Source: Phymorhynchus buccinoides (lineage: Eukaryota > Mollusca > Gastropoda > Neogastropoda > Raphitomidae). From it: a stretch of 64,000 nt of DNA. The stretch lies in contig CM065700.1 in NCBI GenBank assembly GCA_017654935.2, positions 46,665,838-46,729,837 on the forward strand. Reading direction: 5' to 3'. The notes below the pieces were generated by a model. The model ran no database searches, was not told where the DNA came from, and saw only the letters and a list, made by a program, of their open reading frames with translations. The stretch's first letter is position 1; each line of letters starts with the position of its first letter. This document shows, piece after piece, positions 19,496 through 31,526 of this stretch. A program made the translations under genes and the position numbers.

Positions 19496-21016
19496 TTATG
19501 TTATAAGTCATAAGTTTCTTTATTGTCCATTGGCATTGTACAACGCACGTGGAAACTTGTCTTCCACCGTAGCTCCTTCTTCATTAAACCGGACTGCCGT
19601 GGAGTGGAACAACTAACAACTAAGTGAGGCCACTGTCAGGTCAGGTCAGGTATTTGGACGGGACCAGCCTCTCAATGCGTCCTTCCTTTTGGTTAGTTGT
19701 TTGGCAATTGCTGTGGCGGTTTTTAGCATCCATATTGATGCACTAATCATGGATGTACTTTTAACAGGGCAATTTTTGGATCACTGTCAAGGAGGTTTTT
19801 GATTTTGTTAGTATCTGAGGCCAGTTTAGTATGTGCAGGGAGGTTGTTCCAATATTGGGTGACTCTGTTAGAAAAAAAGTTTTTTCTAATGTTAGTTCTG
19901 CTGTACCTGGTTAGGATTTTAAGTTCGCTATTACGGGTTCTTATTTCGTTAGACAAGTGAAACAAGCCTTTATTAGTATTGTTCGTGCCTTGAAAAATCT
20001 TGTAAACATTTATCAAATCGTCCCTTAGTCTTCTGTATTTTAAAGATGGCAAATCTAATTTACGTAGCCTGTCCTCAGTCATATTCCAAATTTTTTTATG
20101 GATTTTATCAGTTTGGTTGCTCTCCTCTGTACCTTCTCAATTGCACTGGACTGTCGTTTGAGAAAGGGATTCCAAATTATGTTTCCGTAATCAAGATGAG
20201 GCCGTATTAAACATTTGTAAAGATTTATGAATACCTCTTTATTTAAGTTTTAAAAACTCCTAATCAAGCCCAGCATCTTACTGGCTTTATTTATCGCTGT
20301 TGTGATGTGCTTATCAAATTTGAGTTTTGAATCAAATATAACCCCTAGGTCCTTCTCCTCTGTACAAGTATCTAAAACATGCTTAGATGAGCCATGAGTA
20401 ATTTCATATGCCTTTATTTGGATTGATTGTACCCCGCGTGCATAACCTTGCATTTTCCTGCGTTAAAATATAAATTCCACTTCTCTGACCATTCTATGAG
20501 TCTGTTAATATCGTTTTGCAGTACATCTGAATTTTGGGAACGATTATACACTTTAGTATCATCTGCAAATATCTTGCATGCACTTTGTATGTCTTCTGGG
20601 AGATCATTTATAAAAACTGTAAAAAGTACTGGGACCCAGGATGCTACCCTGGGGAATATCACTTAAAACATTAGTACTAGAAGACTGTTTTGTTCCCACC
20701 CGCACTCTTTGAGATCTTCCCTTCAGAAAGATTTTAACCCACGTTAATATGTTTCCTGTTATCCCGTAAGCTTCCAGTTTAAGAAGTAGCCTTTCGTGCG
20801 GCACAGAATCAAAGGCCTTTCTAAAATCTAAGTAAATGATTTCAAATGCCTCTTTGTCCTCTAAGAGTTGGGTAAAATCGTCCATCACATCTAACAGAGC
20901 TGGGTCATACAAGAACGCCCTGTCCTGAACCCATGTTGACATTCTGTGAACAGATTAAAATCTACCATATGTTTAACAACAGCGTCCCGTACAAACTGTT
21001 CTAACATCTTACACAG
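19496..21016 (-). mobile_element. 5'-truncated CR1/Jockey-like LINE, disabled
   Basis: Reading - strand: reverse transcriptase fragments IIYLDFRKAFDSVPHERLLL, a GITGNILTWVK...FLKGRSQRV block, PQGSILGP, FADDTKVYNRS and WSEKWNLYFN, then RRATKLIKS and a C-terminal WNNLPAHTK region. These are the usual RT blocks in order (YLDFRKAFD, the FADD catalytic Asp pair and the thumb). Frameshifts break it (20942-20604, 20662-20414, 20453-20250, 20082-19747). The 3' end near 19496 has TTATGACTTATAAC. The same insertion is in the right arm (24672-26232). Confidence 0.88.
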
Positions 21017-21224
21017 CGTCTTTCATTGCATTACGTCTTTTGTATGAGCCGTAACTAAATGTTGTAATTTACTCCGCGTTGTAACTCCGCACGTAGTTAA
21101 TTACGATGCATTGTAAGAACCTCCGATGCATGAGAACCTACTTTCAATCTACTAGATAGTAACATACAATTTTTTGGAACGAAATATTCTGATTAGTTTC
21201 GTACATAACGCATGCGCAGCAGAG
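21017..21224. other. Short unique stretch before satellite
   Basis: Contains two near-repeats of the CTACTAGATAG/ACGTAGTTAATTACG type. Mirrored at 24465-24671. Confidence 0.5.
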
Positions 21225-21226
21225 GG

Positions 21227-22037
21227 TTTCACTACACTGATGTCCACCACAATACACTGATGTCCACCACACTACACTTATGTCCACAACACTACACTGA
21301 TGTCCACCACACTACACTGGTGTTCAACACAACAAAACTGAAGTCCACTCATGAAAAACTGAAGTCCATCCTTGGCAAATACTGAAGTCATTATCCATGA
21401 AAAACCACATCACACTGATGTCCACCTCACTACACCGATGTCCACCTCTCTACACTGTTGTCCATTTCAATACACTGACGTCCACATCACTAAACTGATG
21501 TCCACCTCACTACACTGATGTCCACCTCACTACACTGATGTTTACCACATTACACTGATATTCACCATACTACACTGATGTCCACCAAACTACACTGGTG
21601 TCCACTTCACTACACTGAGTCCACTTCACTACAATGATGTCCACTTCACTACACTGATGTAAACCACACTACACTGATGTCCACCTCAATACACCGATAT
21701 CCACCTCACAACATTGAAGTCCACTTCACTACACTGATGACCACATCACTACACTGATATCCACCTCACACTACACTGATGTCCACCTCACTACACTGAC
21801 GTCCACCTGACTACACTGATGTCCACTTTACTACACTGATGTCCACCTCCCTACACTGATGTCCACCACACTACACTGATGTACACTTCACAACACCGAT
21901 GTCCACCTCACTACACTGAAGTCCACCACACTACACTGATGTCCACCAAACTACACTGATGTTCACTTCACTACACTGATGTCCACCAAACTACACTGAT
22001 GTCCACTTCACTACATGATGTCCACTTCACTAAAATG
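21227..22037 (+). repeat. 20-bp satellite, left side of gap
   Basis: About 40 units of an ACTACACTGATGTCCACCTC-like 20-mer, with diverged units including AAACTGAAGTCCATCC. It runs into the gap, which explains why the contig ended here. Confidence 0.95.
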
Positions 22038-22537
22038 NNNNNNNNNNNNNNNNNNNNNNNNNNNNNNNNNNNNNNNNNNNNNNNNNNNNNNNNNNNNNNN
22101 NNNNNNNNNNNNNNNNNNNNNNNNNNNNNNNNNNNNNNNNNNNNNNNNNNNNNNNNNNNNNNNNNNNNNNNNNNNNNNNNNNNNNNNNNNNNNNNNNNNN
22201 NNNNNNNNNNNNNNNNNNNNNNNNNNNNNNNNNNNNNNNNNNNNNNNNNNNNNNNNNNNNNNNNNNNNNNNNNNNNNNNNNNNNNNNNNNNNNNNNNNNN
22301 NNNNNNNNNNNNNNNNNNNNNNNNNNNNNNNNNNNNNNNNNNNNNNNNNNNNNNNNNNNNNNNNNNNNNNNNNNNNNNNNNNNNNNNNNNNNNNNNNNNN
22401 NNNNNNNNNNNNNNNNNNNNNNNNNNNNNNNNNNNNNNNNNNNNNNNNNNNNNNNNNNNNNNNNNNNNNNNNNNNNNNNNNNNNNNNNNNNNNNNNNNNN
22501 NNNNNNNNNNNNNNNNNNNNNNNNNNNNNNNNNNNNN
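22038..22537. other. Assembly gap (500 N)
   Basis: Exactly 500 N, a fixed placeholder size. ORFs reported across it are meaningless. Confidence 1.
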
Positions 22538-24462
22538 GAACATCAGTGTAGTGAGGTGGACGGACATCAGTGTAGTGTATTGAAGTGGACATCAGTGTAG
22601 TGAAGTGGACATCAGTGTAGTGAGGTGGACATCATTGTAGTGAAGTGGACATCAGTGTAGTGAAATGGACATCAGTGTGTAGTGAGGTGGACATCAGTGT
22701 AGTGAAGTGGACATCAGTGTAGTGAAGTGGACATCAGTGTAGTGAGGTGGACATCAGTGTAGTGAAGTGGACATCAGTGTATTGAAATGGACAACAATGT
22801 GTAGAGAGGTGGAAAACAGTGTGATGTGTTCGAACATCAGTGTAGTGAAGTGGACATCAGTGTAGTGAAGTGGACATCAGTGTAGTGAACACCCCGGTGG
22901 ACATCAGTGTAGTTTGGTGGACATCAGTGTAGTGAAGTGGACATCAGTGTAGTGAAATGGACATCAGTGTAGTGAAGTGGTCATCAGTGTAGTGAAGTGG
23001 ACATCAGTGTAGTGTAGTGAAGTGGACATCAGTGTAGTTTGTGTGGACATCAGTGTAGTGAAGTGTGGACATCAGTGTAGTGAAGTGGACAGCAGTGTAG
23101 TTTGGTGTGGACATCAGTGTAGTGTGAAGTGGACATCATTGTAGTGACATCAGTGGACATCAGTGTATTGAAGTGGACATCAGTGTAGTGAGAGGTGGAA
23201 AACAGTGTGATGTGTTGGACATCAGTGTAGTGAAATGGACGTGAGTGTAGTTTGGTGAACATCAGTGTATTGAGGTGGACATCAGTGTAGTGAGGTGTAG
23301 TGAAAAGGTTATGTGGTGGACATCAGTGTAGTGTGGTGGACATCAGTGTAGTGAGGTGGACATCAGTAGTAGTGTGGATGGACATCAGTTTTCATGGATG
23401 GAGTTCAGTTTTTCATAGGATGGACTTCAGTTTTTTGTGATGGACACCAGTTTAGTGTGGTGGACATCAGTGTAGTGAAGTGGACATATGTGTAGTGAAG
23501 TGGACATCAGTGTAGTGAAGGTGGACATCAGTGTAGTGAAGGTGGACATCAGTGTAGTGAAGTGGAAATCAAAATCAAAGTAGTGAAGTGGACATCAGTG
23601 TAGTTTCGTGGACATCGGTGTAGTGAGGTGGACATCAGTGTAGTTTGGTGGACATCAGTGTAGTGAAGTGGACATCAGTGTAGTGAAGTGGACATCAGTG
23701 TAGTGAGGTGGACATCAGTGTAGTGAAGTGGACATCAGTGTAGTGAAGTGGACATCAATGTAGTGAAGTGGACATCAGTGAAGTGAAGTGGACATCAGTG
23801 TAGTGAAGTAGACATCAGTGTAGTGAGGTGGACATCAGTGTAGTGTGGTGGACATCAGTGTAGTGAGGTGGACATCAGTGTAGTGAAGTGGACATCAGTG
23901 TAGTGAAGTGGACGTCAGTGTAGTGAGGTGGACATCAGTGTAGTGAAGTGGACATCAGTGTAGTTATGTGGACATCAGTGTAGTTTGGTGGACATCAGTG
24001 TAGTGAGGTGGACATCAGTGTAGTGAAGTGGACATCAGTGTAGTGAAGTGGACATCAGTGTAGTGAAGTGGACATCAGTGCTAGTGAAGTGGACATCAGT
24101 GTAGTGAGGTGGACATCAGTGTAGTGTGGTGGACATCAGTGTAGTGAGGTGGACATCAGTGTAGTGAGGTGGACATCAGTGTAGTGAGGTGGACATCAGT
24201 TTAGTGATGTGGACGTCAGTGTATTGAAATGGACAACAGTGTAGAGAGGTGGACATCGGTGTAGTGAGGTGGACATCAGTGTGATGTGGTTTTTCATGGA
24301 TGGACTTCTGTTTTGCAAGGATGGACTTCAGTTTTTCATGAGTGGACTTCAGTTTTTTTGTGTTGAACACCAGTGTAGTGTGGTGGACATCAGTGTAATG
24401 TGGAGGACATAAGTGTAGTGAGGTGGCCATCAGTGTATTGTGGTGGACATCAGTGTAGTGAA
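22538..24462 (-). repeat. 20-bp satellite, right side of gap
   Basis: About 95 units of the same 20-mer in opposite orientation (GTGGACATCAGTGTAGTGAA). The junction with flanking DNA (AAACCCTCTGCTGCGCATGC at about 24461) is the exact reverse complement of the left junction at about 21210-21229. Confidence 0.95.
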
Positions 24463-24671
24463 ACCCTCTGCTGCGCATGCGTTATGTACGAAACTAATCA
24501 GAATATTTCGTTCCAAAAAATTGTATGTTACTATCTAGTAGATTGAAAGTAGGTTCTCATGCAACGGAGGTTCTTACAATGCATCGTAATTAACTACGTG
24601 CGGAGTTACAACGTGGAGTAAATTACAACATTTAGTTACGGCTCATACAAAAGAGGTAATGCAATGAAAGA

Positions 24672-26232
24672 CGCTGATGAAAATGTGCTGACATAGCCTG
24701 CAGTGACCAGTGAGCCTGACGTGCATATTATGTAAGATGTTAGAACAGTTTGTACGGGACGCTGTTGTTAAACATATGGTAGATTTTAATCTGTTCACAG
24801 AATGTCAACATGGGTTCAGGACAGGGCGTTCTTGTATGACCCAGTTGTTAGATGTGATGGACGATTTTACCCAACTCTTAGAGGACAAAGAGGCATTTGA
24901 TATCATTTACTTAGATTTTAGAAAGGCCTTTGATTCTGTGCCGCACGAAAGGCTACTTCTTAAACTGGAAGCTTACGGGATAACAGGAAACATATTAACG
25001 TGGGTTAAAAACTTTCTGAAGGGAAGATCTCAAAGAGTGCGGGTGGGAACAAAATAGTCTTCTAGCACTGATGTTTTAAGTGGTATTCCCCAGGGTAGCA
25101 TCCTGGGCCCAGCACTTTTTACAGTTTTTATCAATGATCTCCCAGAAGACATACAAAGTGCATGCAAGATATTTGCAGATGATACTAAAGTGTATAATCG
25201 TTCCCAAAATTCAGATGTACTGCAAAACGATATTAACAGACTCATAGAATGGTCAGAGAAGTGGAATTTATATTTTAACGCAGGAAAATGCAAGGTTATG
25301 CACGCGGGGTACAATAATCCAAATAAAGGATATGAAATTACTCACGGCTCATCTAAGCATGTTTTAGATACTTGTACAGAGGAGAAGGATCTAGGGGTTA
25401 TATTTGATTCAAAACTCAAATTTGATAAGCACATCACAACAGCGATAAATAAAGCCAGTAAGATGCTGGGCTTGATTAGGAGTTTTTAAAACTTAAATAA
25501 AGAGGTGTTCATAAATCTTTACAAATGTTTAATACGGCCTCATCTTGATTATGGAAACATAATTTGGAATCCCTTTCTCAAACGACAGTCCAGTGCAATT
25601 GAGAAGGTACAGAGGAGAGCAACCAAACTGATAAAATCCATTTTTAAAAATTGGAATATGAGGACAGGCTACGTAAATTAGATTTGCCATCTTTAAAATA
25701 CAGAAGACTATAAGGGGAGATTTGATAAATGTTTACAAGATTTTTCAAGGCACGGACAATACTAATAAAGGCTTGTTTCACTTGTCTAACGAAATAAGAA
25801 CCCGTAATAGCGAACTTAAAATCCTAACCAGGTACAGCAGAACTAACATTAGAAAAAACTTTTTTTTCTAACAGAGTCACCCAATATTGGAACAACCTCC
25901 ATGCACATACTAAACTGACCTCAGATACTAACAAATTCAAAAACCTCCTAGACAGTGATCCAAAAATTGCCATGTTAAAGTACGTCCATGATTAGTGCAT
26001 CAATATGGATGCTAAAAACCGCCACAGCAATTGCCAAACACTAACCAAAAGGAAGGACGCATTGAGAGGCTGCAAGGCCTGGTCGTCCTAATACCTGACC
26101 TGACCTGACAGTGGCCTCACTTAGTTGGTTCCTCTCCATGGCAGTCCGGATGAAGAAGGAGCTACGGTGGAAGACAAGTTTCCACGTGCGTTGTACAATG
26201 CCAATGGACAATAAAGAAACTTATGACTTATA
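24672..26232 (+). mobile_element. CR1/Jockey-like LINE, right-arm copy
   Basis: Same insertion as 19496-21016. Long RT frames are 24710-25057 (KMLEQFVRD, GFRTGRSCMTQLLD, YLDFRKAFDSVPHERLLLKL) and 25190-25489 (DINRLIEWSEKWNLYFNAGK). A TAG after the VRVGTK stretch and later frameshifts disable it. It is slightly more complete at the 5' end than the left copy, including LTCILCKMLEQF. The 3' end is at GACTTATAAC near 26232. Confidence 0.88.
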
Positions 26233-26307
26233 ACATAAAATGTGCACCTTCTACTAAATTATGACATACGATATTCTTAGAAGTTATTTTCGAAGCTATG
26301 ATAAATA

Positions 26308-26849
26308 CATTGATATGCTTGAGGGAGTTCAGAGGAGGTTTACAAAAAAGATTGTTGGTACAAATGATATGACCTATGAGGAAAGACTTATTTATCTGCG
26401 GATACCTAGCCTAGAGTATAGAAGGCTCAGGGGTGATATGATTGAAGTTTATAAAATATGTCACCATTTATACGATTATTCCACTACTAACAGCCTACTA
26501 ACTCTTTGTGAGGGTGATAGAACCCGTGGCCATAACTTTAAGCTGTACAAAAAAGATACTAACACCAGACTAGCACAAAACTTTTTTACTAACAGAGTAA
26601 TAAATGCATGGAATAACCTTCCCGATGAAGCAGTTAATGCAAAGTCATTAAATTCATTCAAAAATATCATAGACAAGTTTTTCCAAAACAAAATGTATTC
26701 AGTTAATATACAGATTTAAAGGAATAAAACACAGATGCCTTAGTAGTCATCAGTGAATGAAGCCAAACCAAATAAAAATCAAAAAACATATTTAGGGGGC
26801 AAAAGGCTAAACAAAATAGCCTATAGTGCCATTTATGCTATGCTATGCT
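26308..26849 (+). mobile_element. Right-arm-only LINE 3' fragment with open frame
   Basis: The 542-bp insert is flanked by AAATA (26303-26307 and 26850-26854); the left arm has the empty site (about 19428). Its frame, read to 26719, is a LINE C-terminal domain: MLEGVQRRFTKKI, IPSLEYRRLRGDMIEVYKI, TRLAQNFFTNRVINAWNNLP and LNSFKNIIDKFF. The 3' tail ends in ATGCT repeats. It belongs to a different subfamily from the nearby LINE. It is a 5'-truncated, probably young insertion. Confidence 0.88.
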
Positions 26850-27057
26850 AAATAAATGCTTTATTAGCAAAATGGAGGCCGCATTTTTACCTTGACCGAA
26901 AGAAAAAAATTACCAGAAAATATGTAAAAGATGGGACTGTCTAAAAAGCTTCACGGCTTGTTTGGTCCCTACCTACCTACTATTAAAAACGAAAGTAGGC
27001 ATACACAAGTCATAATGTTGAGGCTGGTAAATTTCCATTCCAATTTTTAACTGAACC

Positions 27058-27069
27058 AAGATGGCTGCC
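27058..27069 (+). promoter_or_regulatory. YY1-like motif over MRPL50 start codon
   Basis: AAGATGGCTGCC at the initiator ATG resembles the YY1 core AAGATGGCGGC, which often overlaps the start of nuclear genes for mitochondrial and ribosomal proteins. Both arms have it (left about 19207-19218). Binding is inference. Confidence 0.45.
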
Positions 27070-27144
27070 TCCTTGGCTAGAGGATGTGCTGCTTGTGCGT
27101 GTACTAGAAAAACCCTCGCGCTCAGGCCAGCGTCTATTTATCAG
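27061..27144 (+). CDS. MRPL50: MRPL50 exon 1, right arm
   Basis: The ATG opens MAASLARGCAACACTRKTLA and ends at CAG|GTAAGT, 28 codons in phase 0, a likely mitochondrial presequence. The encoded peptide is identical to the left arm, with one synonymous base (GCG/GCC). It is the first exon of a complete gene spanning 27061-34291. Confidence 0.85.
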
Positions 27145-27274
27145 GTAAGTTTACGAACGAATAAAATCATGAAAGTGCTTACTTAATTTGGTAAATATTT
27201 TGAACGATGACCACCTTTTTTTGTCCCAAATATACTTGCCGTGGCTCAGGCTGCACTGCACTAGTGCAGTAGTA

Positions 27275-28087
27275 TAGGGTGGTTATAAAAATTAAAAAAG
27301 AAATTTACTTTTTGTCAAATCCTAACGAAATTTATGTCAATGGAAAGAGCCCGACAAGACCTTTAAAATGATACCCAAATGATCAAAATCGGTCAAAAAT
27401 TGAGAAAGTTACGACGTTTTAAAATGATAGCTTTTTTTTACATGAGCTATATAAGAAAATTTTGATCAAGGTTAACGGCCCTTACCGTATTAATGTTTGG
27501 ATGAATAAAACAGCCATAACTTTTCTTTTTTTTCCCCAATAAACAAAGCATTGGTACCAAAATAAAGCTTATTCAAAGGGGCAACATCAACCCCAAACAT
27601 TAGACAGATTAGGCCTAAGCTTTTTGTGCGACTCACAAGATCACAACATCAACGTGAGCATGACAGAAAACATGTCGGACAGGCTTCGACGTAACACCTC
27701 CCGACTTGTGGAGACCTTGAGCAGCATTGCGATTTATTGTAGATGCACCAAATTTGGTGTACTTGTAGAAAAATAATTAAATGTAACTGCGCATTTGTTT
27801 TAAAGAATTATGTAATTACCGTTCAGAAATGATAAACGAATGAATTGGACCCAAATATTGGATCGCTTGTCTCTCGCGATCGGCCGTCTTCGCGTAAAAA
27901 AAGATCGTTCCCGAATGACCGAGTAGGTGTCTGCTTCCCGAAAGAAAGAAACTCGGATGGTCAGCGCCAAGAATAACCACCAATAAAAACAAGCAAAGGA
28001 AGTGACCGTTTGGCACATGGCCAAAATCACGGTTCGGATTTTCAACGAGAAAAATTGCTGCGGCTTGACCTAATTCCGTCGTTCCTA
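27275..28087. mobile_element. Right-arm-only 813-bp insertion with 8-bp TSD
   Basis: The direct repeat CAGTAGTA flanks both ends (27267-27274, 28088-28095); the left arm has it once (near 18980) with no insert. The ends start TAGGGTGGTT and finish CGTTCCTA, so only TAGG is clearly inverted. An 8-bp duplication and TAGG ends suit a non-autonomous hAT-like element. The open frames inside (27800-28045) have no recognised domain. Confidence 0.65.
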
Positions 28088-28110
28088 CAGTAGTAGTGGC
28101 ACTGGCAGTG

Positions 28111-28375
28111 CAGACGATGTGACTTCTTCTTCTTCTTCTTCTTCTTCTCTTGAGGGCCCACGGTCAATGAGCTGACCATTCTGGCTCCTTTGGGCCCATT
28201 CTCCTGCCCTTTTTCCCCAAAAAATTCTTCCATATAGTTTTCTCCTTTGAGCTCCTCCGAAATCGGAATGTGTCGGCTGAATGCAGCGAGGAGACCAGTG
28301 TAAATTGGAAAACAGACACATACGAACCCATTTAGTTTTATGGCCCAGGAACGAAGAAGAAGAAGAATTCAAACA
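28111..28375 (+). mobile_element. Family A copy
   Basis: After a TTC run (28122-28147) the blocks run TTGGGCCCATTCTCCTGCCC, CCTCCGAAATCGGAATGTGT and ATGGCCCAGGAACGAAG to an AAGAAGAAG tail. It mirrors 18710-18955. Confidence 0.7.
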
Positions 28376-28525
28376 GCTGTCAGCTATGTTCACATTTATG
28401 CCTGTCTGCTGGCGTCAAGAACGATAATTTGTAACAGAAAAGAACATAGCGATTGCTTTTTCAGTCAACAGATTATCGTTCTTGACCGGGTTGACAGGCA
28501 TAAATGTGAATATAGCCCAGCTGTC
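28376..28525. mobile_element. Foldback/MITE-like inverted repeat, right-arm copy
   Basis: Reverse complement of 18549-18706, with arms containing CACATTTATGCCTGTC and CAAGAACGATAAT. Both arms share the insertion site. Confidence 0.8.
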
Positions 28526-29127
28526 TTCCTCCCTAAGGAATTATAACTCATCAGCTTGATAAACAATGCTAAAACATGCATAATATGTAGTACAAGACAT
28601 CACAAATAAAACAGAAGATGCAATCATCAAGAAATGTAAAAAGGGAAAGAATTTAGTTAAACTATGTGTGAAAAAATTGAAAGTGTACACTGAAGTAAAA
28701 GCTACCAACATAGCTTTAATAATGGACGAATCAATGATGATGACAGCATGCGAGGATCTGACAAATTAGTAGGTATTTATTGGTTTAAACAAGAATTTAT
28801 TCACGAATAGAAAATCATAACAAAGCAGCAATACATTTATGAACTTCGAGTACAACAAGCTAAGAGCTTATACAGGGGTATTTATTCAGGTATTTTAGGT
28901 ATTTATTCACATGTAAGCCGCATCAGTTTATGAGCCGCAGAGAAACTTGTATGTGCACCAACCAACACAAACATAGAAATTTTCTTATCAGAACATGAGT
29001 ATTTATTTTAATGCCCTTGGACACTTTAAACATGAGATTCGAATCTATTGATTACCAAAACCAGTTTTTCGTGTAAAGAAGCTCAAAATAGGCTGAAGAA
29101 TGTGGCCAGAAACTGGATTTAATGATA

Positions 29128-29306
29128 CAGTGGAACATCCCTTATAAGACCTCCCATTATAAGACTCCCTCCCATATAAGACCTACATGTACTTCTCTGA
29201 GACATTGCCCTTCTTTGTATATTAAAATGACCTCTCTTTAAGACCCCTCCCTTATAAGACCTCATTTTGGATGATTTTTGAAGGTCTTATAAGGGAGGTT
29301 CCACTG
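29128..29306. mobile_element. pogo/Tigger-like MITE
   Basis: Complete TA-flanked element with CAGTGGAACATCCCTTATAA and GAGGTTCCACTG ends, mirroring 17770-17948. Confidence 0.85.
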
Positions 29307-29693
29307 TACTGATAAATGTAGGATTGAACAAAAAATCCACAGATAAGCCGTGTCAGTCTATAAGCCACATGGGCCAAAGTTGAGGGGAAAAGTAGCGGCT
29401 TATAGTATACATGAATAAATACATGCCTGTGTGAAGAGAATATTGTACCTCATGAAATAAGCACCCATTCCTCATTCAAATTGTTTGCTTGTCCGCCATT
29501 GTGAATTTGACGAAACTAAGTGGCATGGCTTTGTACATCGATTTCTCGGCAAAGATGTAGATTTACACCCTCCTGCTCTATTTGTTGGTTCTTTCCGTGG
29601 TTAGGGTTAGGGTTAGGACGGTTATAGTTCGCATGCGAAAGGTACTTATTTCATGGGAGCTACTTATTTTTATGACACCTGTATTGCCTGCAG

Positions 29694-29845
29694 ACATGGA
29701 CGAGGACAGCGTTTTTCCGGCGGGGGAAGGACAAGGAGGAGAAGCAGCAGAGTGTGGACAGTCCCCCTGAGGACACCCAGCTCCTGGCTGCCTCCTCCTC
29801 CTCCTCCAGCATCTCTGCCCTGGCCACCACCCTCAGAAAACGCGA
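29694..29845 (+). CDS. MRPL50: MRPL50 exon 2, right arm
   Basis: This 152-nt exon follows TTGCCTGCAG and ends CGCGA|GTAAG. It encodes TWTRTAFFRRGKDKEEKQQS, an acidic-Pro patch, poly-Ser and TTLRKR plus two bases of a Glu codon. It has the same length and phases as the left arm. It is the serine-rich linker between presequence and conserved core. Confidence 0.82.
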
Positions 29846-29854
29846 GTAAGTTGA

Positions 29855-29998
29855 TCCATGGATGTCATGTTGTTGTTGTTGTACCCTGGCTAAAAGACTC
29901 CAGGGATCATCCCAACAGCTGAAGCACTTAAGCACTATGGTACAAATGCACCAGCTAGGGATGAGAGCATTACGTGTGTGATTACCCCGCCACAGAAA
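29855..29998 (+). repeat. Family B dispersed repeat
   Basis: TGTTGTTGTTGTACCCTGGC start, TGGTACAAATGCACCAGC middle, CCCCGCCAC end. It mirrors 17065-17215. Confidence 0.65.
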
Positions 29999-29999
29999 A

Positions 30000-30770
30000 C
30001 AGAATTAAATGAGTTCCTATTTTTGTTTGTGGCTCAAGCCACAAACCTATAACTCACTTTGTCGGTCGGTCTGTCTGTCCAAAATTGTCGCACATTTTGA
30101 CAAAATTGTCGCACTTCAAATCGAGGCTACACTTCAAATTAATTGAGTCCGCTCTTTAAAATGATGTATTTTAAAAGCGTACAAAATAATAAACATACGT
30201 AATACAGACACTACAACAGACACGACGAGTATGCAGTGCTTCTTTCGATGAGTATAAGTAGGATACATAGTTTTAAATGTTTTCCAAAAGATATAAAAAG
30301 TTACGAAAGGGTGCAGAGATAACATTCTGGTTTACAGATTAAAATTATTGAAAAGCCAGGGGAGGTGACTCATGATTGGAGTGGTAAAAATAGACCGCGT
30401 GCCACAAACTATTGCGATTTCGCGCTTGTTTATTTTACAGTGATATCGACTGTGACATCGAAGATACTTCACTTGCAGAAATCCGACAAACACTGTAGAA
30501 GAAAGGAGTGTTGGCTCTGTTTCTGTTGTTATCATTATACTGTAGCTTCAAATATGACTAAATAAACAAATGAGTCATTCCACTTTTGGCTGCATCGTGC
30601 ATGGTGGTAAAACGCATAAAAGTAGGCTTAAATACCAGAAACCTGATATTTTTGGGGTTGATTATTTTTCCGCTTTTGCTCAAATATTTCCTGTGCGACT
30701 TTAGGAGGGTTTTCTCATGCAGCATCACATATGTTAAAGCAAGAAAATAATTACCTTTTTTTGTGTGCTA
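30000..30770. other. MRPL50 intron 2 sequence
   Basis: No gene recognised. The ORF at 30365-30565 is conserved in both arms but has no family features. A MITE relic follows at about 30770-30920. Confidence 0.5.
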
Positions 30771-31084
30771 TTAAGCGATACTTTTCCCCAGAGTAAGACC
30801 CCTCCGCCTTATAATATGACTGATAATAATAATAGTATAGTAATATAGTAAGAAAATATAACAAAATCTGAATTTTGTTTCAAATTTGGAGGGTGCGCTT
30901 TATAATAAGCTGCACCTTATACTAGTCATAGCCTAAGCAATACAGTAAATACTTTGGGTCTTTCCTGGTATTGCACTACCTCCAGGATCAACCCACTATC
31001 TGTAGAATTAAACATTTCCGTATGTATCTGTACCAGGTTGGAGGATGTTTCTCTCTCTAATATTGGAGGTTGGAGGATGTTTCT

Positions 31085-31399
31085 CTCTCTAATATTTCTT
31101 CTTCTTCTGCGTTCCCAGGCCATATGGCCATAATGGGTGAGGTACGTAGGTGTCCGGTTTTCAGTTTTCACCGGTCTCCCCGCTGCGTACAGCCGACACA
31201 TTCCAATTTCGGAGGAGCTCAAAGGAGAACAATTATTTGGAAGATTTTTTTTATTTTAAAAAGGCAGGAGAATGGGCTAATAAGTCAGAAAGATAGTAAA
31301 TGATAGAAAGCAAAGGGAAAAGGCAATCACAGAGAGTGGCAGGTTAGGGGAAGTTTCAAGCACAGAACTTCCAGAAGATGCAGAAACTTTTTTACGAAA

Positions 31400-31400
<1 letters not shown>
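31085..31400 (-). mobile_element. Family A copy, reversed
   Basis: TTCTTCTTCTGCG tail, then GGCCATAATGGGTGAGG, TTTTCACCGGTCTCC, GGAGAATGGGC and CAGAACTTCCAGAAG. It mirrors 13250-13600. Confidence 0.7.
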
Positions 31401-31489
<89 letters not shown>

Positions 31490-31499
31490 ACACACACAC
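31400..31499 (+). repeat. (CA)n microsatellite, right-arm expansion
   Basis: A nearly pure CA run of about 97 bp. The left-arm equivalent is only about ten bases of TG (near 13270). Confidence 0.97.
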
Positions 31500-31526
31500 T
31501 GGTATCCCCCCGGGGAATCTCTAATA

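Noticed and set aside
19747..20942. Functional reverse transcriptase gene
   Set aside because: Frameshifts and stops in both arms at related positions; a dead LINE.
21971..22592. Open frames of about 180-200 codons across 22 kb, and 190-288 codons across 56 kb
   Set aside because: Nearly all residues are N placeholders from the gaps.
21227..24462. CRISPR array from regular 20-bp repeats
   Set aside because: No unique spacers of constant size, eukaryotic context, no cas genes; it is a simple tandem satellite.
29600..29622. Telomere repeat (TTAGGG-like) at 29600 and reversed near 17460
   Set aside because: Only about three copies, internal to an intron, probably chance.
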